Assembly (NCBI GenBank): GCA_030248065.1 | Contig: JASAMV010008534.1 | Coordinates: forward strand, 42,968 to 106,967 | DNA length: 64,000 bases | Direction of reading: 5' to 3' | Source of the DNA: Rhynchonema sp. JSB1_4 | Taxonomy: Eukaryota > Nematoda > Chromadorea > Monhysterida > Xyalidae | Shown here: positions 24,801 through 33,089 of the stretch, in pieces | How positions within the stretch are numbered: position 1 is the stretch's first letter | How the letters are laid out: every line of letters begins with the position of its first letter | Notes under the pieces: model-generated | Databases searched by the model: none | What the model saw: the letters and a program-made list of their open reading frames with translations, nothing else | What the model was told of the DNA's origin: nothing | Position numbers and translations under genes: made by a program

Positions 24801-25633
24801 GGAGTACCTTGGCGTGTTACAAAAACGACCTGATGATCCCTATGTCAACTTCATTACCGGGCTGTGTTTCGTGCATCTTGCTTGTAAGAGGGATACAAGT
24901 CGAAGGCATGATGTTTGTTTGCAGGTGGGGTTATATGGAAATTGTTACTATTTCCTTGTTTTTGTTATTTATGCGTTTGCATTTGCATTTTATGCACTCT
25001 ATTCATTCACATAGCAACATTACAGGGTCTGGCATTTCTGGCACGATACGAAGAGTTGCGTGGTCGAAGTCAGGAGACGTACTACAACCTGGGTCGTGCA
25101 ATGCATCAACTCAATCTGCAGCACGCCGCCATACATTATTATCGGAAGGTGCTCGCCACTCCGGTTGGTTGATTGCTTGCCTTTCATATCCAAAAGGACT
25201 CACTTTACATTACTGCGACCACAAAGTCATGTCAAAATTGGGGTCGGACCGGTCAAATCAGTTGTTGCAGCACAGATTTGTCTAGTTTTAGTGGTCATGG
25301 ATCACAGATTTGACCAACGCAAAGTGCTTTCCAATAAGCAATTTCCACCACCGCCATTAGTGGGATCAGTATAAGACATTCTGAATTCAAAAAAACCGTG
25401 TGACCCAACGGTGTGTGTCAATGTGTGTGATACGATCACCAGTTTTGTGACAAGCAAGCAAATCTGTTTTGCAGCCACCCATCCTTGTGTCCCCGCATGC
25501 CGATTCGACGCCCAGTCCCGCGTCCCAGTACGACCTGCGTCCGTGTGCTGCACACAATCTGGCGTTGATCTTCAAAGCCAGTGGAAATATCGACAAAGCC
25601 AGATCACTGCTGTTGCAGTATTGTACGATTTGA
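6840..25633 (+). CDS. GTF3C3: GTF3C3, TPR subunit of transcription factor TFIIIC
   Basis: This is the TFIIIC102/Tfc4 subunit, which bridges TFIIIC to TFIIIB at tRNA and 5S rRNA genes. Nineteen exons join to 1038 residues (human about 886): 6840-7155, 7345-7503, 7573-7703, 7819-7990, 8130-8239, 8311-8395, 9316-9485, 21653-21808, 21896-22219, 22292-22462, 22743-22961, 23323-23467, 23753-23916, 24183-24325, 24381-24469, 24532-24672, 24800-24924, 25026-25163, 25475-25633. Landmarks: an N-terminal acidic region with YLHEYLRGELQYDQF, then TPR helices (ELRALIGQANMRHAQG; SLVDARLNLAALQRRLGQ; NNSLVAGTYHHAL; FITGLCFVHLAC; YYNLGRAMHQL; AIHYYRKVL) and the family C-terminus NLALIFKASGNIDKARSLLL. Start is the first methionine of the frame; the AG at 6809-6810 could end a 5' UTR intron. 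Intron 8 is 12.2 kb and holds another gene on the other strand. The end of exon 8 and start of exon 9 are the weakest joins. Confidence 0.93.
8461..8623. mobile_element. Small inverted-repeat element in GTF3C3 intron 6
   Basis: About 163 bp with ends TGCCCTAGGTGCGTAAAACG and, at the other side, the imperfect reverse complement CGTTTTATGCCCCGAGGGCA. The interior is AT-rich and non-coding. Only one copy seen in the window, so its identity as a MITE is inferred from structure. Confidence 0.55.
8757..8850 (-). repeat. tRNA-like module (possible SINE head or decayed tRNA)
   Basis: Read on the minus strand this stretch has an A-box-like D arm (GTTTAGTGGTCTAAC) and a B-box-like T arm (GAGGGTTCAATTCCAC) about 40 nt apart. 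No seven-base acceptor stem or clean anticodon arm can be formed, so it is not called as a tRNA. A tRNA-derived SINE or a pseudogene are the likely explanations. Confidence 0.35.
9773..12014 (-). CDS. Class A G-protein-coupled receptor (neuropeptide-receptor-like), nested in GTF3C3 intron 8
   Basis: Eight exons on the minus strand join to 508 residues with matching phases: 12014-11765, 11680-11545, 11463-11286, 11233-10943, 10870-10735, 10613-10507, 10292-10133, 10041-9773. Seven hydrophobic segments are visible: TM1 QFYLITVVGSTISLIGI, TM2 IYLTIICLLDIAVEI, TM3 ending in AAAVERYF (an E-R-Y version of the DRY motif), TM4 TVLISAALLAAVII, TM5 RQIFHTILPFTLLICIQI, TM6 MLIAVVTSYLIVNAFNVF, TM7 SSILTVANGAFRLPIYY (the family's NPxxY is replaced by LPIYY). 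The N-terminus has two N-glycosylation sequons (NAT, NGT) and no obvious signal peptide. A long C-tail is rich in N, T and S. TM6 lacks the usual CWxP. The overall pattern is that of invertebrate FMRFamide-type receptors, but the ligand cannot be told. Stop at 9773-9775. Confidence 0.88.
12015..12936. other. Intronic/upstream DNA between the GPCR start and the foldback element
   Basis: No coding frame stands out. A short ATACATACATACATGCATGC stretch at 12605-12622 and a related one at 12776-12790 are the only local repeats. This must contain the promoter of the nested GPCR (minus strand), though no core-promoter motif is convincing. Confidence 0.4.
12937..16119. mobile_element. Giant foldback (inverted-repeat) element, about 3.2 kb
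   Basis: The left half (12937 to about 14290) and right half (about 14327 to 16119) are imperfect reverse complements. The pairing can be followed from TTAAGACACTTTGCC against GGCAAAATGTCTTAA at the ends, through AGTGGCTAAAAAATTGGGAC, GGCGTGGCTGGCACACCTCT, to the innermost stem where GGCCAAACTGCAACATCCCT at 14264 faces AGGGATGTTGCTGTTTGGCC at 14339. A loop of about 40 bp remains. The right arm is longer because a family 1 MITE (15196-15420) and some indels lie in it. No transposase frame is present. Lies inside intron 8 of GTF3C3. Confidence 0.85.
15196..15420. mobile_element. Near-palindromic MITE (family 1, copy 2) in the foldback's right arm
   Basis: A 225-bp element starting GGGTGATATTTTCGAAACGG, flanked by GTA on both sides (15193-15195, 15421-15423). 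The other arm of the foldback retains the unoccupied site at 13574-13576 (single TAC on the plus strand, i.e. GTA), which proves both the element borders and a 3-bp target duplication. Confidence 0.93.
16120..18260. other. Intron 8 DNA of GTF3C3 with no recognised feature
   Basis: Both strands were read. Only short frames without family resemblance are present, and no repeat structure was found beyond scattered TG/CA-rich words. Treated as ordinary intron. Confidence 0.4.
18261..19733. mobile_element. Tc1/mariner-like non-autonomous element with about 410-bp inverted repeats
   Basis: Flanked by TA on each side (18259-18260, 19734-19735). The ends read CAGTGGCGGCCAAAAGTG and its reverse complement, the style of Tc1-group termini. 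The inverted repeats run about 18261-18672 and 19322-19733. The word CCAAAAGTGTTCGAAC occurs at the tip and again about 205 bp inside each arm, the IR/DR arrangement seen in some Tc1-like transposons where transposase binds both. The 650-bp middle holds only a 108-codon frame (18977-19303) without a DDE/D signature, so the copy is non-autonomous. Confidence 0.85.
19734..19992. other. Short spacer between two elements
   Basis: Ordinary intron DNA of GTF3C3; nothing recognised. Confidence 0.4.
19993..21414. mobile_element. Inverted-repeat element with GGTGCGCGTATAC ends
   Basis: About 1.42 kb. The left end reads GGTGCGCGTATACTC then CCGCGGAACAGAAAGAAC; the right end is the reverse complement (GAACGAGTATACGCGCACC). 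TAA precedes the left end and TAC follows the right end, a possible decayed 3-bp duplication. Words such as GAACAGCGGAAA and CGTATACTTCACTCGAGGAA recur near both ends, as expected of subterminal binding sites. The middle includes the tRNA-like segment at 20655-20745 and TG-repeats at 20819-20866. No transposase. Confidence 0.7.
20655..20745 (-). repeat. tRNA-like module inside the element
   Basis: On the minus strand there is an A-box-like GGCTAATGGTCTAAGGCG and, about 45 nt later, a B-box-like GAGGTTCAAATCTC. The 5' end GACGGGA does not pair with the 3' end GACTGGT, so no acceptor stem forms. It may be a decayed tRNA or SINE captured by the element. Confidence 0.35.
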
Positions 25634-25858
25634 TGATGTGAACTTGAATTTGTGAACATGCTCGTTTTGTGATTGTGATCATGATCAAGAAATGCACATT
25701 CAGGGCATAAAAGTCATCGGTTTAGCATGGGCGTGTTGCTATTTCGCTTATTCTTGTTCTATCCAGTCAGCATTTGTGGAGTTGTTCCACAATATTCTGT
25801 TCAACACTGCTTTGCATAGATCGACATTCCAGAATATTGCACACATCACTGTCAGAGC

Positions 25859-28301
25859 ATGAATTTCGTCATTTGTAACGCGTGCGTGCTGCGGCGCACC
25901 TTTGTGCAATGTGGCAGCACCAGTGTGATGTTTCATCGATCTATACGCACAACACCCGTTTGTGGTGCCCCTATTGTGCCCTGGGCTGTTTTCGCTGCAG
26001 TTGGACGCAAAGCGCTGCATTTTGGCGCTGTGCTACTTGGAAGGCTGGTTGTGGAATCTGTAAAAAAATTAAATTTGAATTGCTTTTGTGAGTTTTGTTT
26101 TGTGATTGCAGACGTGCACGGAAGTGGTACAAAGCACTGCCTCCTGAACAACGATTGTTCTACACAAACCATGCCCGCACACACAAACGCAGATATTGGT
26201 ATGCGACTGCAGCTGGTGAGTGGCGGTTTGCTAATGGTCAAATATTTTCTGTCGCTTCCCCAAGTTCTGCCGCTGGTTTGCATGACCTGCATGCCCAGGC
26301 GCCGGTTTGGTGAGTGGCTATGTGATCTCGCATCTTGAACGTACGCCCGAAAGTGGTCGAATTCGTTTCGTTGCGTTCACGCCCTATCAATACAGGAAGC
26401 TGTGCACATTCACGTTACATCAGGTTCGGTTTTTATATTTTGCTCTATTTTTCGCGTCCTGTCTTTTTTACTTTGTGCACCACCCGCGTGTTTTCGGTCC
26501 AAGGTGCCAGTGAACTTACATGGCATCAAATCGACAGCGTACTTGACCCCAGGTCCTAGCCGAAACCGAGAGTCGACTTGTATCGAAATCTGATTGGCGG
26601 AACCGCACCACAGAAGCGCTGGTCGGTCGGATATTGTATGGCAACAAAGACCAATTCGACATGGAACAATATGACTGGCAGGTTTACGTAGTCGATGATA
26701 AAAGGGAGAACGCGTTTGTTGTGCCGGTGAGACGGTTTGGTGATGTTTCACAGAAAGCTACTGAGGCAAGCTCGGTCTATATCAAAGTCCTTGTTTCAGA
26801 CGGGCCAGATCTTCGTATTTACGGGCATGATCGACGCGTGTGCCAATGCCGACCAATTGGGTGTGGTGTTGTCGCACGAAATTGCACATGCCGTGCTCAG
26901 ACATGGAGTTGGTGTTGTTGTAGTTTGCCGATGCATACATTGACTCGGGGCCAGCGTGGTTATTTGCGTTAACGATATTCCGCATTTTGTTCCGGAACCG
27001 ATCACCGATATTCAGTAACTTTCGCTATTTATTCAGAACAAAATGGCACATCAAACTTCCCGAAACTGCAGATTGAGCACGTGAGCGTGGCGCGTGTATC
27101 CGATTGGTTCATGATCGTGCTGCTGGCAGCTATTTGGACTGTGATGCCCAACGATGGACTGGCTGCTGTGTTCACTTGGTACAGCAATACTGTCATGAAT
27201 GTTGGTGGAGACTTTGGGTGATATTTTTGAAACGGTGTAAAGGTCAGTTGGGTGTAAGGGTCGGTGGAAAGCTCGGTGTGAAAAAGTTCAGTGTAAGCTT
27301 CAAACAGTGCACGCTAAGCCAGCAGCAGACGCGCGTTTCTAAACGAAAGGTTAACTTTGACAGTCTGCTGTGCAAGTGTAAATCGTCTGTTTGCAATATT
27401 GTTTGTTTAGGCTGGTTGCACAAGCGTTTTTAAACGATATTTATAAATTTCGTGACCTTTTATGGAGCCGTTTTGAATTCGTGCTGCGATCAGTTAGCGG
27501 CATCAATTTTTTTGGTACCGCCGTCAGTGAATGTTCAATTTCTCAATAGCCTCACGGCGGAATGTCAGGCAACTTAAAAATATTCCTTTAAAACGTTTCT
27601 GCAACCAGCTTAAATGAACTAGATTGCAAACAAACGATCTACATTAGCACAGCAGACTGTCAAAGTTGACCATTCGTTTAGAAACGCGCGTCTGCTGCTT
27701 GCTCAGCGTGCAATGTTTCAAGCTTACGCCGAGCTTACACTGAACTTTCTCACACCGAGCTTTCGACCGACCTTTACACCCAACTGACCTTTACACCGTT
27801 TCAAAAATATCACCCTTTGTTTGTTTGGTTCTTCAATCAAAAATAAAATTATATTTTCGCTAATTGACCAACAATTCTTCACAGATCCTGCTGCATTTGC
27901 CTTATAGTCGCACAATGGAACGCGAGGCCGATCAAGTCGGTCTGATCATGGCTGCCAGGGCTAGTTGGCTGCTGATGTTTCAACGTCTATCTATTTTTTG
28001 ATATCGTAACATTTTTGTGCCAATTCAGGCCTGTTTCGATGTTCTTCAAGCGCCAGAGTATATGCCAAACTAGCTGATCGTGCTGAGAAAGGTGACGCAG
28101 CCCCACAACCACCTGAATTCCTGTCCACTCACCCTGCACATCAGGGAAGGGTCGAACATCTGCTCGATTATATGCCAAAGGTTAGAGGAGATTCATATTT
28201 TTCTGTTTTTCACTAAATATTATTTTTAACTGATTTCCATATTTTAGGCTCTGTCCACCCGTCGTGAGTGTGGTTGCGAACCGTTACCTAGAAGTCAGTG
28301 A
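25859..28301 (+). CDS. OMA1: OMA1, mitochondrial inner-membrane zinc metallopeptidase
   Basis: OMA1 is the M48 stress protease that cleaves OPA1 in the mitochondrial inner membrane. Nine exons: 25859-26043, 26112-26215, 26299-26423, 26553-26726, 26800-26911, 27037-27200, 27885-27963, 28029-28180, 28248-28301; about 382 residues. Landmarks: a Cys/Arg-rich targeting-like N-terminus, then RKWYKALPPEQR, ENAFVVP, GQIFVFTG, the zinc-binding HEIAH helix (LSHEIAHAVLRHG), a membrane segment FMIVLLAAIWTV, the third-ligand motif YSRTMEREADQVG, FLSTHPAHQGRVEHL and the terminal CGCEPLP. Two joins are odd. Intron 1 fits the family only with a GC donor at 26044. At the exon 7/8 join the GT donor at 27964 keeps the frame open, whereas a GC donor at 27960 gives the better family match (ACFDVLQAP) but then needs a one-base shift. 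Intron 6 carries a MITE. Confidence 0.92.
27216..27815. mobile_element. Near-palindromic MITE (family 1, long copy 3) in OMA1 intron 6
   Basis: 600 bp, ends GGGTGATATTTTTGAAACGG and reverse complement, flanked by TTT on both sides. It shares the outer arms of the family but has an extra inner palindrome: CTTTGACAGTCTGCTGTG at 27356 faces CACAGCAGACTGTCAAAG at 27648. It is therefore the largest family member here and may be closer to the parental form. Confidence 0.88.
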
Positions 28302-28461
28302 ATCATATCATACCTGCATGCTTGTAGCGATATTTATTTCAGACCAAAATTGTCTGTTTTTATTCAAAGAAACTGATGCAAGTGTACTTCCATAAAGTCT
28401 ACGCACAATGAACGGTCAAAATAGTGTTGTGCGCAGTGAATCACGAATCACAAATAATTAT

Positions 28462-28616
28462 GGTGTACCCTCTTTATCGTGGCATATTGAACTCTGGCGA
28501 CGTTGTTTTGGCATTAATCGGCCGTTAGTTTCCTAATTGCGACTTTACGGTGCACATTCCTTGTAATGATCGAAAATTGCAGGTGTTGATCGTGTCACTA
28601 TAAAGAGGGCAGACAG
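28462..28616. mobile_element. pogo/Tigger-like MITE, copy 1
   Basis: About 155 bp between GGTGTACCCTCTTTATCGTG and the matching CACTATAAAGAGGGCAGAC. The CCTCTTTAT core of the ends is typical of pogo/Tigger termini. It lies 20 bp past the stop codon of the LRR gene, probably in its 3' UTR or just beyond it. A second copy is at 32079-32254. Confidence 0.6.
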
Positions 28617-28635
28617 TTGAGGGTCACCCCTTGCG

Positions 28636-31600
28636 CTAGCATATCACCCGGCTGGTGCACGCATCCTTGAGTGTCTGTAGTGCTTCGGCTGAGAACGTGG
28701 GTCGACCAGTGTAGTCGGCGTGTGCTATCCACTCGAGGTTCGGACAGAACTGGGCCAGACAGTAGACACACGTGTCTGTCACTGACGTTGCACGCACACG
28801 CACCTGCAATGCACTGCACAATGGGAACAAGCTCGATCTCAAAGATTGGAGCTGAAAAGAGATCGATGTGAAACAGTGTGAATCTGGAAAGAGATCGATG
28901 TGATCGATCCGGCCCGGATTTATCTCAACGCGCCATTTAGCTTCGACCAGCGTAAACCAACCAGTTCACAAACAACATGAACACGTTACGCCGCTCAAAA
29001 CTTGTGTGGTTGGGAAATCTCGAATTATATATATGGTTTGACCAGCGACCAAGACGGCGTCAATCCCATTGGTTGGACGTTTGAGTCTTCAACGCAGAAC
29101 TAGCTTTGGACCCTCCGTGTGTACCTACCTCTCTCAGCGTGTTGCATGCCCTTGCGAGTGCACAAAGCCCCCTGTCAGTCACCCATTTGCATCCATTGAA
29201 ATTGATGGTGCCCAAACGACGACTGTTGTGTGCCAATAGCTTGAGGAAACGGTCATCAACATTTGTCATGTAGGTCATCTCGAGGTTGACAAGACCTGGA
29301 AAAAACTACTCTGTCCAGGTTGGCCATGCCACTTAAAACTTGGTGACGGTCCGGCCTTGTTTTGGCCATGAAATCAAGAATTTCCGTTTGGGTACTTCGA
29401 GATTCAATACCACTATTTTCGACCGAGCGTAACTCCCAGACAGCTGACAGAGAACTGCTGGTCAGAACTTTTACGCTGGTCAAACTTTGTGGCATCAGTA
29501 AATCTCGAACAGCCATGCCTTTTTTATACAAACAGTCACGTGACCACGGCACGAATGGACCAACCACCAAGTTCGACACCAATTCTGCTGTACCCAAGTT
29601 TGTCTTGTATGCGTGACACCGATTACGGAGATGACCATGAGTGACGAACCAGTGCAATATCTGGCGATGGTGAACAGCACCCTCCAAGTGACATTGCAAC
29701 GTGACAGTTTGATGCAGCGAATTTGGCCGGCCCGTGATCGGGATGAAGCGAATAGACGGGACAGAGATCGGGACGGTACTGTGTCGACGTCGAGACACAG
29801 TTGGTTCAGACTCGAGCAGTGACGGTCGATGGCTCTGTGATGTTTCAATGCACCGCGTGTTGCAAATCAAAGCATATATGGCCCGCATGCACTTTGCTGC
29901 CATCGTGTGCTACAGTCAGCACTTGGTTGTTTTGTTTTTAATCTTCGAGTTCAGTCGTTTCCAAATGTGTGATAAACACCTTGCGCTGGTCGAACTTGCA
30001 GCACTGTCACAAAATACTCTCTCCATCGAAAAACCATTGTCTGGACATTGCACGATGTTGTCTTGCTGTCAGCAAAATGCATACCGGCCTCAACTGTACG
30101 AAATGTGTAAGTACACGAACTTTATCGCATCCTCTTTCAGCACATCACATTGTATCTGCAATCCAGTGATTTTGTCACCGACCGCCGACACGACCGAGCA
30201 CAGAAACGCATTCGTGCGCACACCTGTCTCATCACTGTTGTCCGGGCAGATCAACACCAGACGGAAACTGCAAACAGTCATCAACGAAACTGTCATTTTA
30301 AAGTAATTTTTTTGCGTCGATACTAATGCCACCAAAAGCGACACCAAGGAGTCTTCGTCGAAAAAGTCTCGTTTCCAGATTTGCCAACCTGTGCAGCGCG
30401 TTCAGTGCCTGCAGCCGAGCGTTCAGATCTTTTGCGTTTTCCTCCCCCGAACACGATAGTCGCAACGTGCGAATGTTGGGTGGCAGAAACGGTAGCACGT
30501 TGAAATAGTTGCCGTACAGGTCTAGATCACGAAGTTCGGAGCACTGGAAATTTGTGTCGTTTTGGTGGAAAAACTGTCACATAAAAGATGTAAGAAAAAA
30601 GAAAACGTATAGTCCAGCCACGAACTCATGAGACGACTTATTTTGAAGTTGACTTGAACGGATCCAATAATGTTCCGGTTCCACGTATTTCGGAAAGTAT
30701 TTTTTAAGAACACGCTCTCCACCTCGGTGCGTAAATTCCCTTTTGACTCCCAAAACATTTGTGTGTTGAACGATGTTGCTGTTCGAGTAAGCACGCAACA
30801 AATTGAGGTCAGCCAGCTGGAACTTGTCATCATGTCTCTCGGCCCAATCTCTTTCTTTTGTTTGGGAAAACCCGTGTAGCCGGCGCATTTTTGAATCTGG
30901 CCAAGCAAGCTTTAAAAGAAATCGTCTCATGAGCACGTGGCTGGACTATACTGTGCAGCAGCACACCTGTATTTGACATTTCACGTCGTGCACCAGCGAT
31001 GTTTGCTCGCCGTCTTCGAAGTATCGGCACAGAGACAAATGCAGCAGATTCGGGCATTTGCGGGTCAAGTGGGCGATGGCAGTCGATGGGTCAACTGTGG
31101 CGAACAACGAATATTGTCACTGATTTTAATGCAAAATCCATTAAAATTTGTAACAAGAACAATTTGGTACCCAAGTCATTCAGAAAGTCCAATTCGAGCG
31201 TCTGCAGCCGTTGACCACAGTAGCTGGCCACAGCGTACAGCGCAACGTCATCAAGTGATTTGCAGTTGTTCAGATACAAATGGGTGACCGACAGATTGCG
31301 ACTCAGCAAATCCACCACTCCCGAACTGCAGATATTGGCACAATCGCTCAGATCAATAGTGACCAGCTGGGGTGACTCGACTGCGGCTAGCGCCTGCAAT
31401 CATGGGGTGGAATTTTCGAAACGGTGTAAAGGTCAGTTGGGCGTAAAAGTCGGTGTAAAGTTCGGTCGAAAACTCGGTCGGCGTAGCTCGGTGTAAACGT
31501 GAAACATTGCCTGTTATTAACGTGGAATGTTTCAAGTTTACACCGAGGTCTATCACACTGAGCTGTCGACCGAGCTTTCCACCGACCTTTACACCCAACT

Positions 31601-32529
31601 GACCTTTACATCGTTTCGAAAATATCACCCATGGGGGTGATTATGATTACTTCGTGAGGAAAAACGATGGTCTCTGTTTTATTAGGGTTGGTTTCGGACT
31701 TGCCGATTATTTGCATTAACCTCGGCACGTGATTTTTTGTATCAGCGATGTCTATACGGTACAGTTTTTCGAGATCCGCAAGCGTAGCAATAGCAAAATT
31801 GAATGATACGCAAGCGCACCTTCGAGGTCAAATTTTTGAGTCCACGAAGTTCAAGTGAAATGAGATTTCGTTGATGTTTCGTGATGGCGATCACTCCGTC
31901 ATCAGTCACCTTCGAGCAATGCACCAACACGATACGATCGAGATTACGATTGTGCGCACCGAATAGGTACAGGCATTCGTCGGTCACCTGCAGGGTCAGC
32001 TTGCCTTAATACATCAGGGATTATTCGAAGATACTACACAATGCCAACTCTGTTCAACTTATCTTGTAAGACAAAATACAGTGCACCCTCTTCATGGTTA
32101 CCCCATTATGGAATTGAGCCTTTTTTGAGCGCTATTTTCGGTCCCTAATCTGCCGTTTACGTATCTAGTTAGTTAACGAATGTGGTGAATATGTATTTTT
32201 CATCGTGACTGAAACTTGCGCGTGCTGATCATGTCACTATAAAGACGGTAGGCTGTAACTTAATATTTGGCCTTCTGAATGATAACTTCCAGAACTGAGC
32301 CTCATCAAACCTGATCGGACAGGAAGAACTGTATTTGAGTGAGATTCTTTGCAAAATCAGGGTGAGCGAGTAGAGCGCGAGCGCCGGGCGAATTCACCAG
32401 CTGGTCGTGTGCACCCAGCCATTCGATGATCAACTCTTTGCAGTTCGGTGGCAGCGCTGACAATTCCTGGACGTACGCTGTGAAATTGCGACTCAGATAC
32501 GAAACGCAGATTTCGAAAAGTGTCTTCAT
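28636..32529 (-). CDS. Leucine-rich-repeat protein (FBXL/AMN1-type repeats)
   Basis: Ten exons on the minus strand join to 588 residues, total divisible by three: 32529-32311, 31987-31820, 31393-31171, 31094-30967, 30543-30345, 30289-30121, 29834-29620, 29443-29333, 29295-29129, 28803-28636. The body is cysteine-containing LRRs of about 26 residues: LDRIVLVHCSKVTDDGVIAI, LVTIDLSDCANICSSGV, THLYLNNCKSLDDVALYAV, LLHLSLCRYFEDGEQ, LRDLDLYGNYFNVLP, LGTINFNGCKWVTDRGLCAL, VTDTCVYCLAQFCPNLEWI. The first 45 residues (starting MKTLFEICVSYLSRNF and including LSALPPNCKELIIEWL) resemble the short helical boxes that LRR ubiquitin-ligase adaptors use to bind their partner, but I cannot call it an F-box with certainty. 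A substrate-adaptor role is inference. The join of exons 7 and 8 is the least certain. Introns contain a pogo-like MITE, a family 1 MITE and a 343-bp element. Confidence 0.8.
30608..30950. mobile_element. TATAGTCC inverted-repeat element (copy X1) in an LRR-gene intron
   Basis: 343 bp. Ends TATAGTCCAGCCACG plus CTCATGAGACGA and the reverse complement (TCGTCTCATGAG, CGTGGCTGGACTATA). It fills most of intron 4. Its minus strand contains a frame (FQLADLNLLRAYSNS and REFTHRGGE) whose DNA recurs at about 56940-57075. The ends are related to those of the element at 62646-63057. Confidence 0.7.
31405..31630. mobile_element. Near-palindromic MITE (family 1, copy 4) in LRR-gene intron 2
   Basis: 226 bp starting GGGTGGAATTTTCGAAACGG, flanked by ATG on both sides. 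It is nearly identical to the copy at 5917-6125, indicating recent spread, and begins only 12 bp upstream of exon 3 on the coding strand, so it replaces most of that acceptor's upstream intron sequence. Confidence 0.9.
32079..32254. mobile_element. pogo/Tigger-like MITE, copy 2, in LRR-gene intron 1
   Basis: 176 bp starting CAGTGCACCCTCTTCATGG and ending CACTATAAAGACGGTAGGCTG, with TA on both sides (32077-32078, 32255-32256). The interior resembles copy 1 at 28462-28616 (GGTCCCTAATCTGCCGTTTA versus ATTAATCGGCCGTTAG). Confidence 0.7.
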
Positions 32530-33024
32530 TTTGTAAATTCGTGTTTGTTTCTGTAAGTGCAAGTACTGGGGAAACTTTGCTAAAATTACATAAACTGAAT
32601 GACTGCACGAAATGAACGAAAGCCACACACAGAGATTGAAGCTCGTTTTGAAAGCAAGAGCACACAACGTGCAAAAACCAGATCACGAGGTGTGGCTGGT
32701 TCGGTTCGGACAAGCAGAAGAGAAAAAAGGCATCTGTAGTTCAAGTGAGGCCTGGCAAAAGTGCAGCAGCAGCTTGTGTATTAGTACGTGCACTTCTTGA
32801 AGCTCGCTCTCAAGCATACTCTGGATGTCAGTTTTGCTTTACACGACAGTTGACGCGTGTATACGTGTGTAGCTGGCTGGCACTGCTTTGCTTCGACAGC
32901 CAAACAAACGTGTAAAGATGCAGAATCAAAATTGTTGGTTCGAAATTACACAGTTGGTAAACAAGTTTGAGCCCTGAGCAAAAGACAACGTGCTAGGTTG
33001 TCAATGAATAAAAAATATATAAGT

Positions 33025-33030
33025 TTTATT
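33025..33030 (-). promoter_or_regulatory. Polyadenylation signal of the galactosyltransferase
   Basis: AATAAA on the minus strand, 60 bp past the stop codon. Confidence 0.6.
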
Positions 33031-33089
33031 CAGGTTCTCCAGGCCTTCAACGCACTGACACGGTCTTACATAGCTTCTTGGTAAATGGG

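Noticed and set aside
30577..30936. Minus-strand frame as exon 5 of the LRR gene
   Set aside because: It lies inside an inverted-repeat element; splicing exon 4 directly to 30543 keeps phase and gives LRR sequence.
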